In this document: one piece after another, positions 1 to 8,166 of the stretch
Layout: each line of letters opens with the position of its first letter
Position numbering within the stretch: the first letter of the stretch is position 1
NCBI GenBank assembly: GCA_964657325.1
Contig: CAZZVE010000001.1
Span: forward strand, 1 to 64,000
From: JBBQVS01 sp964657325
GTDB lineage: Bacteria; Chloroflexota; Ktedonobacteria; Ktedonobacterales; Ktedonobacteraceae
Direction: 5' to 3'
Length of the DNA stretch: 64,000 bases
Translations under genes and position numbers: made by a program
The notes under the pieces: generated by a model
What the model saw: the letters and a program-made list of their open reading frames with translations, nothing else
Databases searched by the model: none
Told to the model about the DNA's origin: nothing

Positions 1-1011
1 ATAACGCAACTGATCGCGTGACATACCCAGTAGAGTAGCAGCTTGCACCTGATTGCCACCGCAATGATCAAGAGCTTCGCGGATAAATGTATGTTCAATA
101 TCATTGAGCAATGCTCGAAGATCAACGCCTTCGGGCGGAAGATGCATTTGTTTACAAAGCTCTTGGAGCCGTTGAGAAGCACTCACACTCCCGAAACGGA
201 TGTGTTCTGGTAGGTCCTTAGGAAAAATTTCGTGTTCATCACAGAGAATACTACCACGCTGTAGCACACTGAAGAGTTCACGCACATTGCCGGGCCAATC
301 ATAGCGAACGAGCAAATCTAATGCGGTTTTGTCTATCCTAAATGGTTGCTCGTCAGCAGAAAGAGACGCATTTTGCTGATCGAGGAGATGCGTAACGAGT
401 AACTCAATATCTTCTGGTCGCTCCCGTAAAGCAGGAAGGTAAAGAGTGAGAACTTGCAAGCGATAGAAGAGATCATCTCGAAAGCTTTTCTGTGCAACGG
501 CAGCTTTTAAATCAACATTTGTAGCAGAGACGACGCGAAGGTTGACGTGAAGCTCTTTTGTACCACCGATGCGGCGGAAACTCTTTGTCTCAAGGAAACG
601 TAGGAGTTTCGCTTGTAACGAAAGTGGCATCGCACCAATTTCATCCAAAAACAGTGTTCCACCATTCGCGCGTAACAAGTAGCCTTCACGCGACACTTTT
701 GCATCAGTATATGCACCAGCTTCAACACCAAACAGTTCTGTTTCGAGCAATGTTTCGGGAATGGCAGCACAGTTAATTGGTACAAATGATTGCATTGAAC
801 GATGAGTCAGGAGATGAATAGCACGCGCAACAACATCTTTACCTGTTCCACTCTCACCTTGAAGCAACACTGTTGTGTGTGGATAAAGTGCAATTTGTCG
901 TATGGTAGTGATAACAGTGCGCATGCTAGCACTGCTACCAATGAGTAACTTTTCTATATCTGGTTCGTCCTCTATTGAGGGACGAAATAGTGACGTGCCA
1001 AGCCCCTTCAC
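1..1011 (-). CDS. PspF-like AAA+ transcriptional activator with Fis-type HTH (3' end beyond window)
   Basis: 337 codons are visible and open to base 1, so only the last few residues are missing. After about 25 residues the AAA+ sigma-54-interaction domain starts: Walker A GESGTGKD, then ELFGVEAGAYTDA, Walker B GGTLFLDEIGAMP, the R-finger region RRIGG, and WPGNVREL. A Fis-type helix-turn-helix (HCGGNQVQAATLLGMSRDQLR) closes the visible part. There is no receiver, GAF or PAS domain, so the architecture is PspF-like. The start is GTG at 1011 with GGAGG five bases upstream. It lies 41 bp after the DUF4388 gene on the same strand and is probably cotranscribed. The sigma-54 contact loop reads GAYTDA instead of GAFTGA: the F-to-Y change is tolerated in the family, but G-to-D is not usual. 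It may therefore be impaired in sigma-54 contact, or be an atypical AAA+ regulator. Confidence 0.88.
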   Translation of the reverse strand, partial: MKGLGTSLFRPSIEDEPDIEKLLIGSSASMRTVITTIRQIALYPHTTVLLQGESGTGKDVVARAIHLLTHRSMQSFVPINCAAIPETLLETELFGVEAGAYTDAKVSREGYLLRANGGTLFLDEIGAMPLSLQAKLLRFLETKSFRRIGGTKELHVNLRVVSATNVDLKAAVAQKSFRDDLFYRLQVLTLYLPALRERPEDIELLVTHLLDQQNASLSADEQPFRIDKTALDLLVRYDWPGNVRELFSVLQRGSILCDEHEIFPKDLPEHIRFGSVSASQRLQELCKQMHLPPEGVDLRALLNDIEHTFIREALDHCGGNQVQAATLLGMSRDQLRY

Positions 1012-1052
1012 ACATGCCTCCAACTACTATATCTGCTTTATTCTTCACATAT

Positions 1053-2432
1053 CTAGTGATTGCTACCTATAGATGTGTAGACTCCACTGTTACCAAAGCT
1101 ATTTGACTGTATTGATTGCAGAGATTGTGATGGTGCAATCCATCCTTGCCCTGGGACAAACGTTGCACCATTGCCACCATTACCCCATTGGGAACGTGTT
1201 TCAAGAGTAGGCGAGAATTGTGGTATCATGTCAGATGCAGGCAGAACATTGCCCCACGGTGACTGCATTGTTGCTGCATAACCAGGAGTGGTAAGTCCAT
1301 TACTGAGGCCCGATTGTAGTAGGTTTTGCGATGTTGGAGACATTTCTTGTATCTCATTTGCAGACGGAGGCACAACCTGCACAATCCGTTCAGCGATTAG
1401 CTCACCAGCAACCCTGCACACATCCTCCGCTGGCATTTTTAATGCAATGCAAGCATCTCGCAAGGAAGTCATACCATCAACGCGAGTAAGTAGTCGCCAT
1501 TGAGTCGGCGTCACCTGTACATGCTGCTCTGACAAAGAAGAAAGGTCTGCCGGCACCAACACCATATCAGGCTGCATAAACGATGTATCGATTCTTCTGG
1601 AGGGCGGAAGTGCTGTTATTGGCACAGGGGGAGGTGTCTGTGGCGGAGATGGCATGTCAGGGCCAGTATTTATAGCATTGGTGAATGCAGGTAGCAAAGC
1701 ACTAGCTGAAATGTAAGGTGCTGCGGGTGGTGTGTGTGGCGAAGATGGTTCAGTGAAAAATTGCGCTGAGTCATAGAGCGTGGGAGACAGCGAAGCATCC
1801 CACTTTACGGAGCCTGAATACACTTCCTCTTCAACCAATGTACGTTCTTGAACTGCATCCTGCATAACAGGTGATACCTGTGCTTTTGTATTCGCTTGTG
1901 GGAGATCGGCAAGCAGTGTAGAAATTGAAAGTGAAACGAGCAAGCGTTCTGCTGGTGGATCAGCTTCTTCGTCAAAATATAGTTCGCCTGTAGACCACGC
2001 AAGGACTGCGGATAAAACATCTTCTGTCTTTTTTCCAGCCCAGGTTCTTAACTCCTCCCGCGTGACATAGCCCAAATCCATCAAAGTCAACGCGATACGA
2101 GTCTCGCTAGGAACAGCAGTGCCAAGAGCAAGCATTGTTTCTTGCAATGCTTGAGATGAAATCACACCATCACGCAGAAGTCGTTCTCCCAAAGTAGCGT
2201 CAGTTCGGATGGGACCAACGCAAAGTAGCCGTCCCTCACGGCAATAGAATTCTACCCATTGCGTATCTTGTTTGACTACAAGCAGCCCTGTTTTTGTGAA
2301 TGTCTCTATGCGCTGTAAAACGCTCGTTATACGAAGCATTTCTACTGTACCTATACGTGACACAATACACCGTCCATCCAAAAATACACAACGAAATAAG
2401 GTAATTGAACTGCTGAATGCATCATTATGCAT
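1053..2432 (-). CDS. DUF4388 domain protein
   Basis: 459 residues. Residues about 28-190 match the DUF4388 (PatA N-terminal-like) pattern: a TKTGLLVV strand, an EFYCREGRLL strand, and helical stretches GERLLRDGVIS and WAGKKTEDVLSAVLAWSTGELYF. This domain is typical of gliding/phototaxis and two-component-associated proteins. A long proline/serine-rich linker (about 200-290) follows. A second folded part (about 305-355, WRLLTRVDGMTSLRDACIAL) resembles a small winged-helix/PqqD-like segment. The C-terminus is low-complexity, rich in Gly, Asn and Ser. No transmembrane segment is seen. It is probably in an operon with the downstream AAA+ activator and may give it sensory input (inference). ATG 2339 is an alternative start, but the domain pattern begins upstream of it. 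Confidence 0.75.
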   Translation of the reverse strand: MHNDAFSSSITLFRCVFLDGRCIVSRIGTVEMLRITSVLQRIETFTKTGLLVVKQDTQWVEFYCREGRLLCVGPIRTDATLGERLLRDGVISSQALQETMLALGTAVPSETRIALTLMDLGYVTREELRTWAGKKTEDVLSAVLAWSTGELYFDEEADPPAERLLVSLSISTLLADLPQANTKAQVSPVMQDAVQERTLVEEEVYSGSVKWDASLSPTLYDSAQFFTEPSSPHTPPAAPYISASALLPAFTNAINTGPDMPSPPQTPPPVPITALPPSRRIDTSFMQPDMVLVPADLSSLSEQHVQVTPTQWRLLTRVDGMTSLRDACIALKMPAEDVCRVAGELIAERIVQVVPPSANEIQEMSPTSQNLLQSGLSNGLTTPGYAATMQSPWGNVLPASDMIPQFSPTLETRSQWGNGGNGATFVPGQGWIAPSQSLQSIQSNSFGNSGVYTSIGSNH

Positions 2433-2470
2433 GTTTTACTGCTGGCCCAGTTTGAAGTCTGGGTACCCGT

Positions 2471-2508
2471 CTGATGCTTTCTTCCCCCACATATGTGGAA
2501 AGCATCAG
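2471..2508. terminator. Hairpin between tRNA-Ser and the DUF4388 gene
   Basis: Perfect 11-bp inverted repeat CTGATGCTTTC / GAAAGCATCAG with a 16-nt loop. It lies downstream of the tRNA gene and upstream of the DUF4388 start. It may be a second terminator or part of that gene's leader. Confidence 0.45.
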
Positions 2509-2517
2509 TATAAAGCA

Positions 2518-2539
2518 AAAGAGGCACTTCTGCCTCTTT
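2518..2539 (-). terminator. Intrinsic terminator of tRNA-Ser
   Basis: Eight-bp stem AAAGAGGC / GCCTCTTT with a 6-nt loop, just past the tRNA 3' end. In the tRNA's direction it is followed by a T-rich run (TTTTGCTTTA). Confidence 0.75.
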
Positions 2540-2544
2540 ACTTA

Positions 2545-2628
2545 CGGAGAGAGGGGGATTCGAACTCCCGGGGCTGTTAACCCAGCTGTTTTCAAGACAG
2601 CCGCAATAGACCACTCTGCCATCTCTCC
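2545..2628 (-). tRNA. tRNA-Ser (anticodon UGA)
   Basis: The reverse complement folds as a class II tRNA. The acceptor stem is GGAGAGA / TCTCTCC with discriminator G. The D-arm region contains CAGAGTGGTC, the anticodon arm GCTGTCTTGAAAACAGC carries TGA (complement at 2592-2594), a long variable arm follows, and the T-loop is GTTCGAATC. CCA is not encoded; the next bases are TAAG. A tight terminator follows at 2518-2539. Confidence 0.95.
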
Positions 2629-2725
2629 TTTGTACATAGCTAACTATACCATAGTCTTTTTCGCTTGGGAAGGGGGGATGACAAAATGGCTATAGGAGTC
2701 GTTTATTTACCTCTATGTCTTCTAG

Positions 2726-2755
2726 TTGCATTTCGTTTCAAATAGGCCATACAAT
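2726..2755 (+). promoter_or_regulatory. Predicted housekeeping promoter of the GNAT gene
   Basis: -35 TTGCAT and -10 TACAAT separated by 18 bp, 31 bp upstream of the ATG at 2787. The RBS TGAGGA precedes the start. Confidence 0.5.
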
Positions 2756-2786
2756 GCTATTATGTACTAAATTTTGAGGAAACTCT

Positions 2787-3185
2787 ATGTCAGATATTTC
2801 TTTCACCCTCAATCCTACTATCTCTTCTCAAGCTATTCGTGATTTGCGTAATGCAGTCGGATGGGATCGGTTAGATAAGGATTATCCTGCCGCCCTGCAA
2901 GGCTATTGGGCAACTGTAGGTGGCTTTGATGCTACCAACAAGCTAGTCGCGTGGTGCGCCATTCTCAGTGATGGAGTACGACATGCTGTGTTACTCGATG
3001 TAATTGTTCATCCATCACATCAGCGAAAAGGTGTTGGAAAAACACTTGTCGCGGCAGCGGTAGAACATATCAAGGCACATGGCATAACGATTATTCATGT
3101 AGATTTTGAGCCAGAAACAACGATTTTTTATAAAGCTTGTGGTTTTCGTGTAGGACTAGGTGGTATTTATAAGGTACATAGTTAG
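2787..3185 (+). CDS. GNAT family N-acetyltransferase
   Basis: 132 residues, a complete single GNAT domain. The acetyl-CoA pyrophosphate-binding loop is visible as HQRKGVGKTLVAAAVEHIK (about residues 74-92). It follows the strand VLLDVIVHPSH, and the closing motif FYKACGFRVG (about 113-122) is typical. It transfers an acetyl group from acetyl-CoA to an unknown amine. It is preceded by a plausible promoter and TGAGGA RBS and followed 19 bp later by the isomerase gene, so the two are probably cotranscribed. The substrate cannot be inferred from sequence. Confidence 0.85.
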   Translation: MSDISFTLNPTISSQAIRDLRNAVGWDRLDKDYPAALQGYWATVGGFDATNKLVAWCAILSDGVRHAVLLDVIVHPSHQRKGVGKTLVAAAVEHIKAHGITIIHVDFEPETTIFYKACGFRVGLGGIYKVHS

Positions 3186-3204
3186 CTAAAGGATACAAGG
3201 TATA

Positions 3205-4023
3205 ATGCAGTTACTTTGCTCAACGGGAGCGTTTAGTCGTTCACCGGATTACATTGATTATCATGCAGCTTTACAATATGGTCCTCAACTTGATATTGAT
3301 GGCTTAGAATTGATGTTTTACACACCTTGGTACGAACGGATTGAAGCTATTGCTCACACTCTACAGCAGTCAGGATTACGCTTTCCGGTTATGCATACAG
3401 AGAAAAATATTGGTGTTGCATTAGGAAAATTTGATGCAGAGGAGCGCGAACGCGGTGTACAGTGGTTATCTGAAAATTGTCGTTTAGCAAGTCTTTTAGG
3501 AACAAAAGTACTTGTCCTACACCTTTGGGGCTGGCCCGAATTGGACGACCATCTTGAGAATAATCTTGCTTCTTTGAGCCAGTGTCTTGATACTACGGAA
3601 CAACATGGGCTGGCATTGGCGATTGAAACCATTCCTTGTCGTCACGCCGACCCTCTCAGCAACGTACAACGTGCGCTAGAGAAAGATAATCGCTGTCATA
3701 TCGCGTTAGATACCGAGTTTCTCGCCCAGTCAAACCAGCTAGACGAAGTTTTCACATCAGCGTGGCTCTGGTCACAGCAACGCATCTCGCACACACACAT
3801 CAAAGACTTTGATGGACACTTGTTTACACCTGACGGTAAACGTCGCTACCTTCACCCCGGAGAAGGCACTATCAACTTTGAACACTTTTTTGATAGGCTC
3901 AAACAGCACAACTATGAGGGATACGTGAGTTTGGAGTCGCCCGCTATCGATATGAATGGTTATGTAGATGTCAATCGTTTGCAGGAAAGTTTGCGATTGA
4001 TAAAAGTCTTGATGCGCACATAA
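3205..4023 (+). CDS. Sugar phosphate isomerase/epimerase (xylose isomerase-like TIM barrel)
   Basis: 272 residues, the normal length of the AP-endonuclease-2/xylose-isomerase-like TIM barrel family. Metal-ligand segments are recognisable: VMHTEKNIGV, LVLHLWGWPE, LAIETIPC (Glu ligand), CHIALDTEF (Asp ligand), ISHTHIKDFDG (His ligands) and GYVSLESPA (last Glu). Such enzymes isomerise or epimerise sugars, inosose or hydroxypyruvate in the cytoplasm, and some act on AP DNA. It follows the GNAT gene by 19 bp. The substrate is unknown. Confidence 0.85.
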   Translation: MQLLCSTGAFSRSPDYIDYHAALQYGPQLDIDGLELMFYTPWYERIEAIAHTLQQSGLRFPVMHTEKNIGVALGKFDAEERERGVQWLSENCRLASLLGTKVLVLHLWGWPELDDHLENNLASLSQCLDTTEQHGLALAIETIPCRHADPLSNVQRALEKDNRCHIALDTEFLAQSNQLDEVFTSAWLWSQQRISHTHIKDFDGHLFTPDGKRRYLHPGEGTINFEHFFDRLKQHNYEGYVSLESPAIDMNGYVDVNRLQESLRLIKVLMRT

Positions 4024-4183
4024 TGATTTATGCTTGTATTTGCTGTATAAACTGCATTCCTATATCCATATACTGAAACTTCTTTTTCTTGTAAAACGTG
4101 ATACATCTTGTAACCTCACTATAGCAAGGATTGCGAGATAAGGGGCTATGTTCTCTCTAGGAACAAGGGAAGATAATAAGCGT

Positions 4184-4540
4184 ATGTCGAAAGTTACGTT
4201 GATAGTAGAAGATGACGCCTCTATAGGCGAAGTTCTTGTGTATGCGATTTCACAGGCAACACCATACGAAGCAATATCGGCCCTCGACGGTTTTGAAGCA
4301 TTAGAAATTATCAAAGGTATTACACCTGACCTCTTTATTTTAGATTATCAACTACCGAAAATGAACGGTATAGAGCTGTATGACTTGCTTCAAACAACAC
4401 AGGGACTAGCTCATATACCTACCATTATTATGAGTGCGAATTTGCCAGAAGCAGCTATTCGACAACGAAAACTTATCGGCATCAAAAAGCCGTTTGAACT
4501 CGATGAACTTCTGGATACTATCGAAAAGCTTATTGCCTAA
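4184..4540 (+). CDS. Single-domain response regulator (receiver only)
   Basis: 118 residues, a stand-alone CheY-like receiver. The acidic pair is VEDD near the N-terminus, the phospho-acceptor Asp is in FILDYQLPKMNG (about residue 51), the Thr/Ser switch is in IIMSAN, and the conserved Lys is in IGIKKPFELDEL. No output domain is attached, so it works by protein-protein contact or phosphotransfer. ATG 4184 is chosen because the receiver begins directly with SKVTLIVEDD; an upstream ATG at 4148 would add 12 non-conserved residues. The cognate kinase is not adjacent. Confidence 0.88.
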   Translation: MSKVTLIVEDDASIGEVLVYAISQATPYEAISALDGFEALEIIKGITPDLFILDYQLPKMNGIELYDLLQTTQGLAHIPTIIMSANLPEAAIRQRKLIGIKKPFELDELLDTIEKLIA

Positions 4541-4689
4541 GCAAGTAATACACTGATTTCCCTCGCTCAAAAATCCTCTTGTCTACCATTGCATATTAGG
4601 TAGAAATATAGTACACTGATGTATGTTTGGTGTACGTACTTTTCATTACTCCAACAAATTGCGAAACGTTTTCACGTAAGGTACAAGGA

Positions 4690-5160
4690 ATGATTACAGT
4701 CGTAAAGCAGAACCCTATGGGGGATGCTAAAATACGATACTCTGGCGAGATTGTCAAACATCTGCCGCGTGGAGTAGTCATTCAAGCATCTTGGACCTTG
4801 CCAGCACGCGATCTAGGGTACACTGTTTTTGAACCAGGAGATCAGTTCACTGAATACTATTATACAGATCGCTGGTACAATATTTTCGACATCACACATT
4901 CTGACGGAACACGCAAAGGATGGTACTGCAACGTTGCTGAACCAGCACATATACATGAGCATGTAATAGAGCAGATTGACCTGCTTTTGGATGTCTGGGT
5001 GGACCCACAAGGGAAAGCCCTTGTTTTAGATGAAGATGAATTCGCGGCTGATACAACACTTACGCAAAAGCAGCGTATCGGCGCACAAAGTGGATTACAG
5101 TCGCTGTTGCAGTTGCTTACAACACGACAAGAGATGTTTGCAAGTTTAGGAGCTACCTGA
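4690..5160 (+). CDS. DUF402 family protein (possible nucleotide phosphatase/hydrolase)
   Basis: 156 residues, the full size of a DUF402 domain. Typical segments are YYTDRWYNIFDI, GWYCNVAEPAHI (the family's W-Y-x-N motif) and DLLLDVWVDPQGKALVLDEDEF with the acidic metal-binding cluster. Members include nucleoside di/triphosphate phosphatases and FomD-like enzymes, so a metal-dependent phosphoester hydrolase is likely but the substrate is unknown. ATG 4690 has AAGG eight bases upstream. A TTG at 4627 in the same frame adds 21 residues without conservation. Confidence 0.78.
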   Translation: MITVVKQNPMGDAKIRYSGEIVKHLPRGVVIQASWTLPARDLGYTVFEPGDQFTEYYYTDRWYNIFDITHSDGTRKGWYCNVAEPAHIHEHVIEQIDLLLDVWVDPQGKALVLDEDEFAADTTLTQKQRIGAQSGLQSLLQLLTTRQEMFASLGAT

Positions 5161-5230
5161 TACAAGCAAAAAAGTGTGTTTTTATAGCACTGTGCGGAGC
5201 CACATTACGTCTCCAGAAAGACATATCTTG

Positions 5231-5665
5231 ATGGAAAGAAGGGACGCCAGGCCATTCCAGCAGGACGCCGCAATTCACGAAGGCTGGAACATTGTAGAGC
5301 TTGAGTCTCACAGGCAATTTCGCCAAACGATCAACGAGCTAATTCAGAACGTTACTATCGCAGGCATCACGACCAGTGACTTGCGCCAACAGTTAGAGAA
5401 CTGTAGAAGTATCTATGGGACTCGTTTTATTACACATCTTGTTCGTACGCTTCACAGAGAGAACGCGCAAGAGCGTCAATCTGTTGTATCTCTCTTGACG
5501 CTACTCAACGATCCAAACACGATTCCTCAGCTAGAATATATCGCACATAATGAGCGTTATCCACGCTCCATACGGCTCTCCGCTTCTCTCGCGTTGGCGG
5601 GAATGGGCGCGACAAGAGAAACTACAGAGGACTCCAGGTGTACACGTCTGTACGCCATTAGTTAA
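5231..5665 (+). CDS. Small HEAT-like repeat protein
   Basis: About 144 residues, all-helical by eye. The second half (ERQSVVSLLTLLND, TIPQLEYIAHNERYP, SIRLSASLALAGMG) has the spacing of HEAT/PBS-lyase-type repeats. No catalytic motif is visible. The start is uncertain: ATG 5231 is used, while GTG 5174 in the same frame would begin 14 bp after the DUF402 stop. It sits between the DUF402 gene and the HAD gene (18-bp gap to the latter) and is probably in one operon. A scaffolding or regulatory role is only a guess. Confidence 0.6.
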   Translation: MERRDARPFQQDAAIHEGWNIVELESHRQFRQTINELIQNVTIAGITTSDLRQQLENCRSIYGTRFITHLVRTLHRENAQERQSVVSLLTLLNDPNTIPQLEYIAHNERYPRSIRLSASLALAGMGATRETTEDSRCTRLYAIS

Positions 5666-5683
5666 ACAAAAGCGAGGCATACT

Positions 5684-6145
5684 ATGCTGCGCCTTGATAT
5701 TCCACAACGAGACGTTATTGAGCTACATCATGCCGTCTTCGATATTAATGGCACGCTAGCCGTTGACGGTATGGCGATGCCAGAGGTGATTGATGCTCTG
5801 AAAGGTCTTTCAGAGCATCTCTCGATTCATCTTCTTACAGCTAATACCTATGGTAATGCTGTCTACCTTGAGTCTGATCTTGGCTTTCCACTTCATCTTA
5901 TTAATAAAGGTGAAGAGAAGACGCGTTACGTACAGCATCTTGGACCAGAGCACGTTGTCGCAACAGGCAATGGTACTAACGATATTGGCATGTTGCGTCT
6001 CTCGATCATAGGAATCGCGGTGATGACCTCCGAAGGTATAGCAGCTCGTGCGTTACAAGCAGCTGATATTGTCGTATCAAGTCCGCTTGATGCGATCAAC
6101 CTTTTACTTAAGCCAAAGCGACTGATTGCAACGCTGCGCGGGTAG
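5684..6145 (+). CDS. HAD-superfamily protein, soluble P-type-ATPase-like
   Basis: 153 residues, a minimal HAD core without a cap. Motif I is VFDINGTLAVDG (about residues 18-29), with the nucleophile Asp kept and the second Asp replaced by Asn. Motif II is LLTAN, and motif IV is ATGNGTNDIGML with the metal-binding Asp. This DINGT variant resembles the stand-alone P-domain-like soluble HAD proteins. The start ATG has GAGG six bases upstream. Loss of the second Asp (the acid/base in phosphatases) suggests ATPase-like or phosphate-binding behaviour rather than classical phosphatase activity (inference). Confidence 0.75.
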   Translation: MLRLDIPQRDVIELHHAVFDINGTLAVDGMAMPEVIDALKGLSEHLSIHLLTANTYGNAVYLESDLGFPLHLINKGEEKTRYVQHLGPEHVVATGNGTNDIGMLRLSIIGIAVMTSEGIAARALQAADIVVSSPLDAINLLLKPKRLIATLRG

Positions 6146-6148
6146 TAG

Positions 6149-6988
6149 TTATATATGCAAGCGTTCTAGCATCACAGGATCAACAATCCACCCTTCAACT
6201 GCATCACAATTCGGCGGAATGCCATAGTTGTGTTCGTATTCTGTATAAGCCCAAGCCGCTTGAATAGCACAGAGTACAGCATCTAGTTCATCACCCATCG
6301 GCTCTTGTACAAGCCTGCTTGCTAGAGTTTCGCTCAAGTCAAGATTAACATTGTATACTGCGAGTAGTTCGTTAGAACGGATACCATCGACGATGTGTTG
6401 TCTTCTAACGAGTTGCTCTATTGATTGTTTTTTGCGTTCATCGCTTTTATACCCGACCTTACCTGCCCAGTGTTGCGCGACAAGGGCGGGATATCCCTCA
6501 AGCGCAATCCTGTTTGTCGCGGTTGGACGACAGGGAAGAATACTGACGCCCGAATGGAGTAAGCGGGGCACTCCCTGAAAGAACATCTTGCCTACCGGTA
6601 CACGGTGCAGCATCATAGGACTACGTGCTCCGGCAAGCTTATCTGTTATACGTGTATGCTGCTTATCACCTGCTGGTTTGCTCGCTTGATACTGTGTAAG
6701 CGTCTCCTCAAACAGTGTTTTTCCAAGTGCTGCGCAATGTTGTACATAGCCTTCCCATGTTTGGGGCCAATGCAGGTTCATAAGGAGCTTACGAGGTTGT
6801 CCAAAGGGAAAATCGAATGCGGCTATCCAGGGACCCTCTCGCTGTAAAAATACCTCGAACGCCTCAAATGTTGGAAGAGCTATCGTATTCTCTATAAGCA
6901 GTGTTGACTCGTGTAATTTCCCGATAGCACAGGTGATGGGTTTACGAGAACTTGGAGCACTGGTAAAATCAAGGCCAAAGATACGCAT
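6149..6988 (-). CDS. DUF429 family protein (RNase H-fold predicted nuclease)
   Basis: 279 residues. The N-terminus MRIFGLDFTSAPSSRKP is the first strand and acidic residue of the DUF429/RNase H-like fold. AAFDFPFGQPR carries the second Asp, RIALEGYPALVAQ the Glu, and GDELDAVLCAIQAAW the final DE/D motif. A nuclease-like cytoplasmic role is inferred for the family. The ATG lies two bases after the MglA-like gene's stop, so translation is probably coupled to the GTPase gene. Confidence 0.72.
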   Translation of the reverse strand: MRIFGLDFTSAPSSRKPITCAIGKLHESTLLIENTIALPTFEAFEVFLQREGPWIAAFDFPFGQPRKLLMNLHWPQTWEGYVQHCAALGKTLFEETLTQYQASKPAGDKQHTRITDKLAGARSPMMLHRVPVGKMFFQGVPRLLHSGVSILPCRPTATNRIALEGYPALVAQHWAGKVGYKSDERKKQSIEQLVRRQHIVDGIRSNELLAVYNVNLDLSETLASRLVQEPMGDELDAVLCAIQAAWAYTEYEHNYGIPPNCDAVEGWIVDPVMLERLHI

Positions 6989-6990
6989 AG

Positions 6991-7566
6991 CTACAACTGA
7001 GCCATGACACTTTTGCTAATAGTGCGCAGAGTGGCAAAGACGCCTCGGCCATCAGAGGCAACAGCTTCAAAACTGGGGACATGACGACGGTTAAGGTAGC
7101 GGTCGAGAACCTGCGTGGGGAGTGCGGAGGGCATATCACGCTTGTTCCATTGCATGACATAGGGAAAGGCATTCATATCTTTGCCGATGCGACGCATATT
7201 CATCTCAAGTTCAGTGATGCTTTGCACATTCTCTTCAAATTTTTCTGCCTGCGAATCGACAACGAAGACAATACCGTCTGCACCGTTGAGCACAGCTAAA
7301 CGAGTTCGTTCGTACAGGATTTGACCAGGGACGGTGTACAGGTGAAAACGTGTACGAAATCCATGAACTGTACCAAGGTCGAGCGGCAAAAAGTCAAAGA
7401 AGAGTGTGCGTTCCGTCTCAGTCGCAATCGAGAGCATCTCGCCACGTGCCGACGGGTTGATGCTCTTAAAGACATATTGCAGATTTGTCGTCTTGCCACA
7501 ATAGCCGATACCGTAATACACAATTTTACAATGTATTTCATGACTGGCAATATTGATGAGTGCCAT
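6991..7566 (-). CDS. MglA-like small Ras-family GTPase
   Basis: 191 residues, matching MglA in length. The P-loop GYCGKTTN (about 20-27), the PM3 segment LYTVPGQ (the MglA-specific TVPGQ rather than DxxGQ), and the G4 motif QWNKRDMP are present. MglA-type GTPases set cell polarity and motility or organise signalling complexes, and are controlled by Roadblock-domain proteins. Two such proteins lie directly upstream, 15 bp away in the first case, in the same operon. RBS AAGGGA precedes the ATG. The P-loop residue between Gly and Cys is Tyr, and Leu/Ser residues usual in MglA are replaced. Confidence 0.9.
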   Translation of the reverse strand: MALINIASHEIHCKIVYYGIGYCGKTTNLQYVFKSINPSARGEMLSIATETERTLFFDFLPLDLGTVHGFRTRFHLYTVPGQILYERTRLAVLNGADGIVFVVDSQAEKFEENVQSITELEMNMRRIGKDMNAFPYVMQWNKRDMPSALPTQVLDRYLNRRHVPSFEAVASDGRGVFATLRTISKSVMAQL

Positions 7567-7581
7567 AGATGATAGGTCCCT

Positions 7582-8076
7582 TTAGTCGCGGAAGAGAAGG
7601 TCGATAGTATCCTCAACAGATGAGCGGAATTTAATGTCAATAACAGGTGCTTTTTTACGTGATGTGTCAGAGCGCACACGCTCTAAGATGCGCACAAGTT
7701 CATCCGACGCCTTCTTAGACAGTACCTTTACCAAGCCTATATGTGTCAATCTATCAAAGATAATAACCAGTAGCCACTGTTCTTCGATCATTGAGGTATA
7801 GATATTTTCTTGAACACCCTGCTGAAAAATATTGCGGAAATCTTTCTCGTCGAGCAATTTCGCAACCTCACGAGAGGATGAGAAGACTCCTGCGAGCAGT
7901 GCACCCAACATCGTTGCATTACGCCTCGTACTTGCACCTTGTGTCGTCACCACTTGACCACTTTTATCAATGAGGAGTGCCGAGGTTGCATTCGTATCGT
8001 TCATCAACTTTGCAAGTACAGTTGTGATCATGGTAAGTTCTTTATCTGAAACGACAAGGTTCGTCAGTTGTTCCAT
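7582..8076 (-). CDS. Roadblock/LC7 domain protein 1 (MglB-like)
   Basis: About 164 residues. Residues about 10-125 match Roadblock/LC7: an N-terminal helix, then ATSALLIDKSGQVVTTQGAS, TMLGALLAGVFSSSREVAKLL and a central WLLVIIFDRLTHIGLVKVLSKKAS. A C-terminal extension of about 40 residues is basic, then acidic (VEDTIDLLFRD). Such proteins act as GTPase-activating or scaffolding partners of MglA-type GTPases, which fits the directly following GTPase gene. ATG 8076 is used; an in-frame TTG six bases upstream has a better-spaced GGAGG. The longer frame to 8124 adds non-conserved residues. Confidence 0.85.
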   Translation of the reverse strand: MEQLTNLVVSDKELTMITTVLAKLMNDTNATSALLIDKSGQVVTTQGASTRRNATMLGALLAGVFSSSREVAKLLDEKDFRNIFQQGVQENIYTSMIEEQWLLVIIFDRLTHIGLVKVLSKKASDELVRILERVRSDTSRKKAPVIDIKFRSSVEDTIDLLFRD

Positions 8077-8166
8077 GAACAAGTCGTCCTCCGTGTATCT
8101 CCATATAATGCCTGAGCTATACATATTCTATCATGCATTTGCTTATTCGCAACACATTCTTTATTA

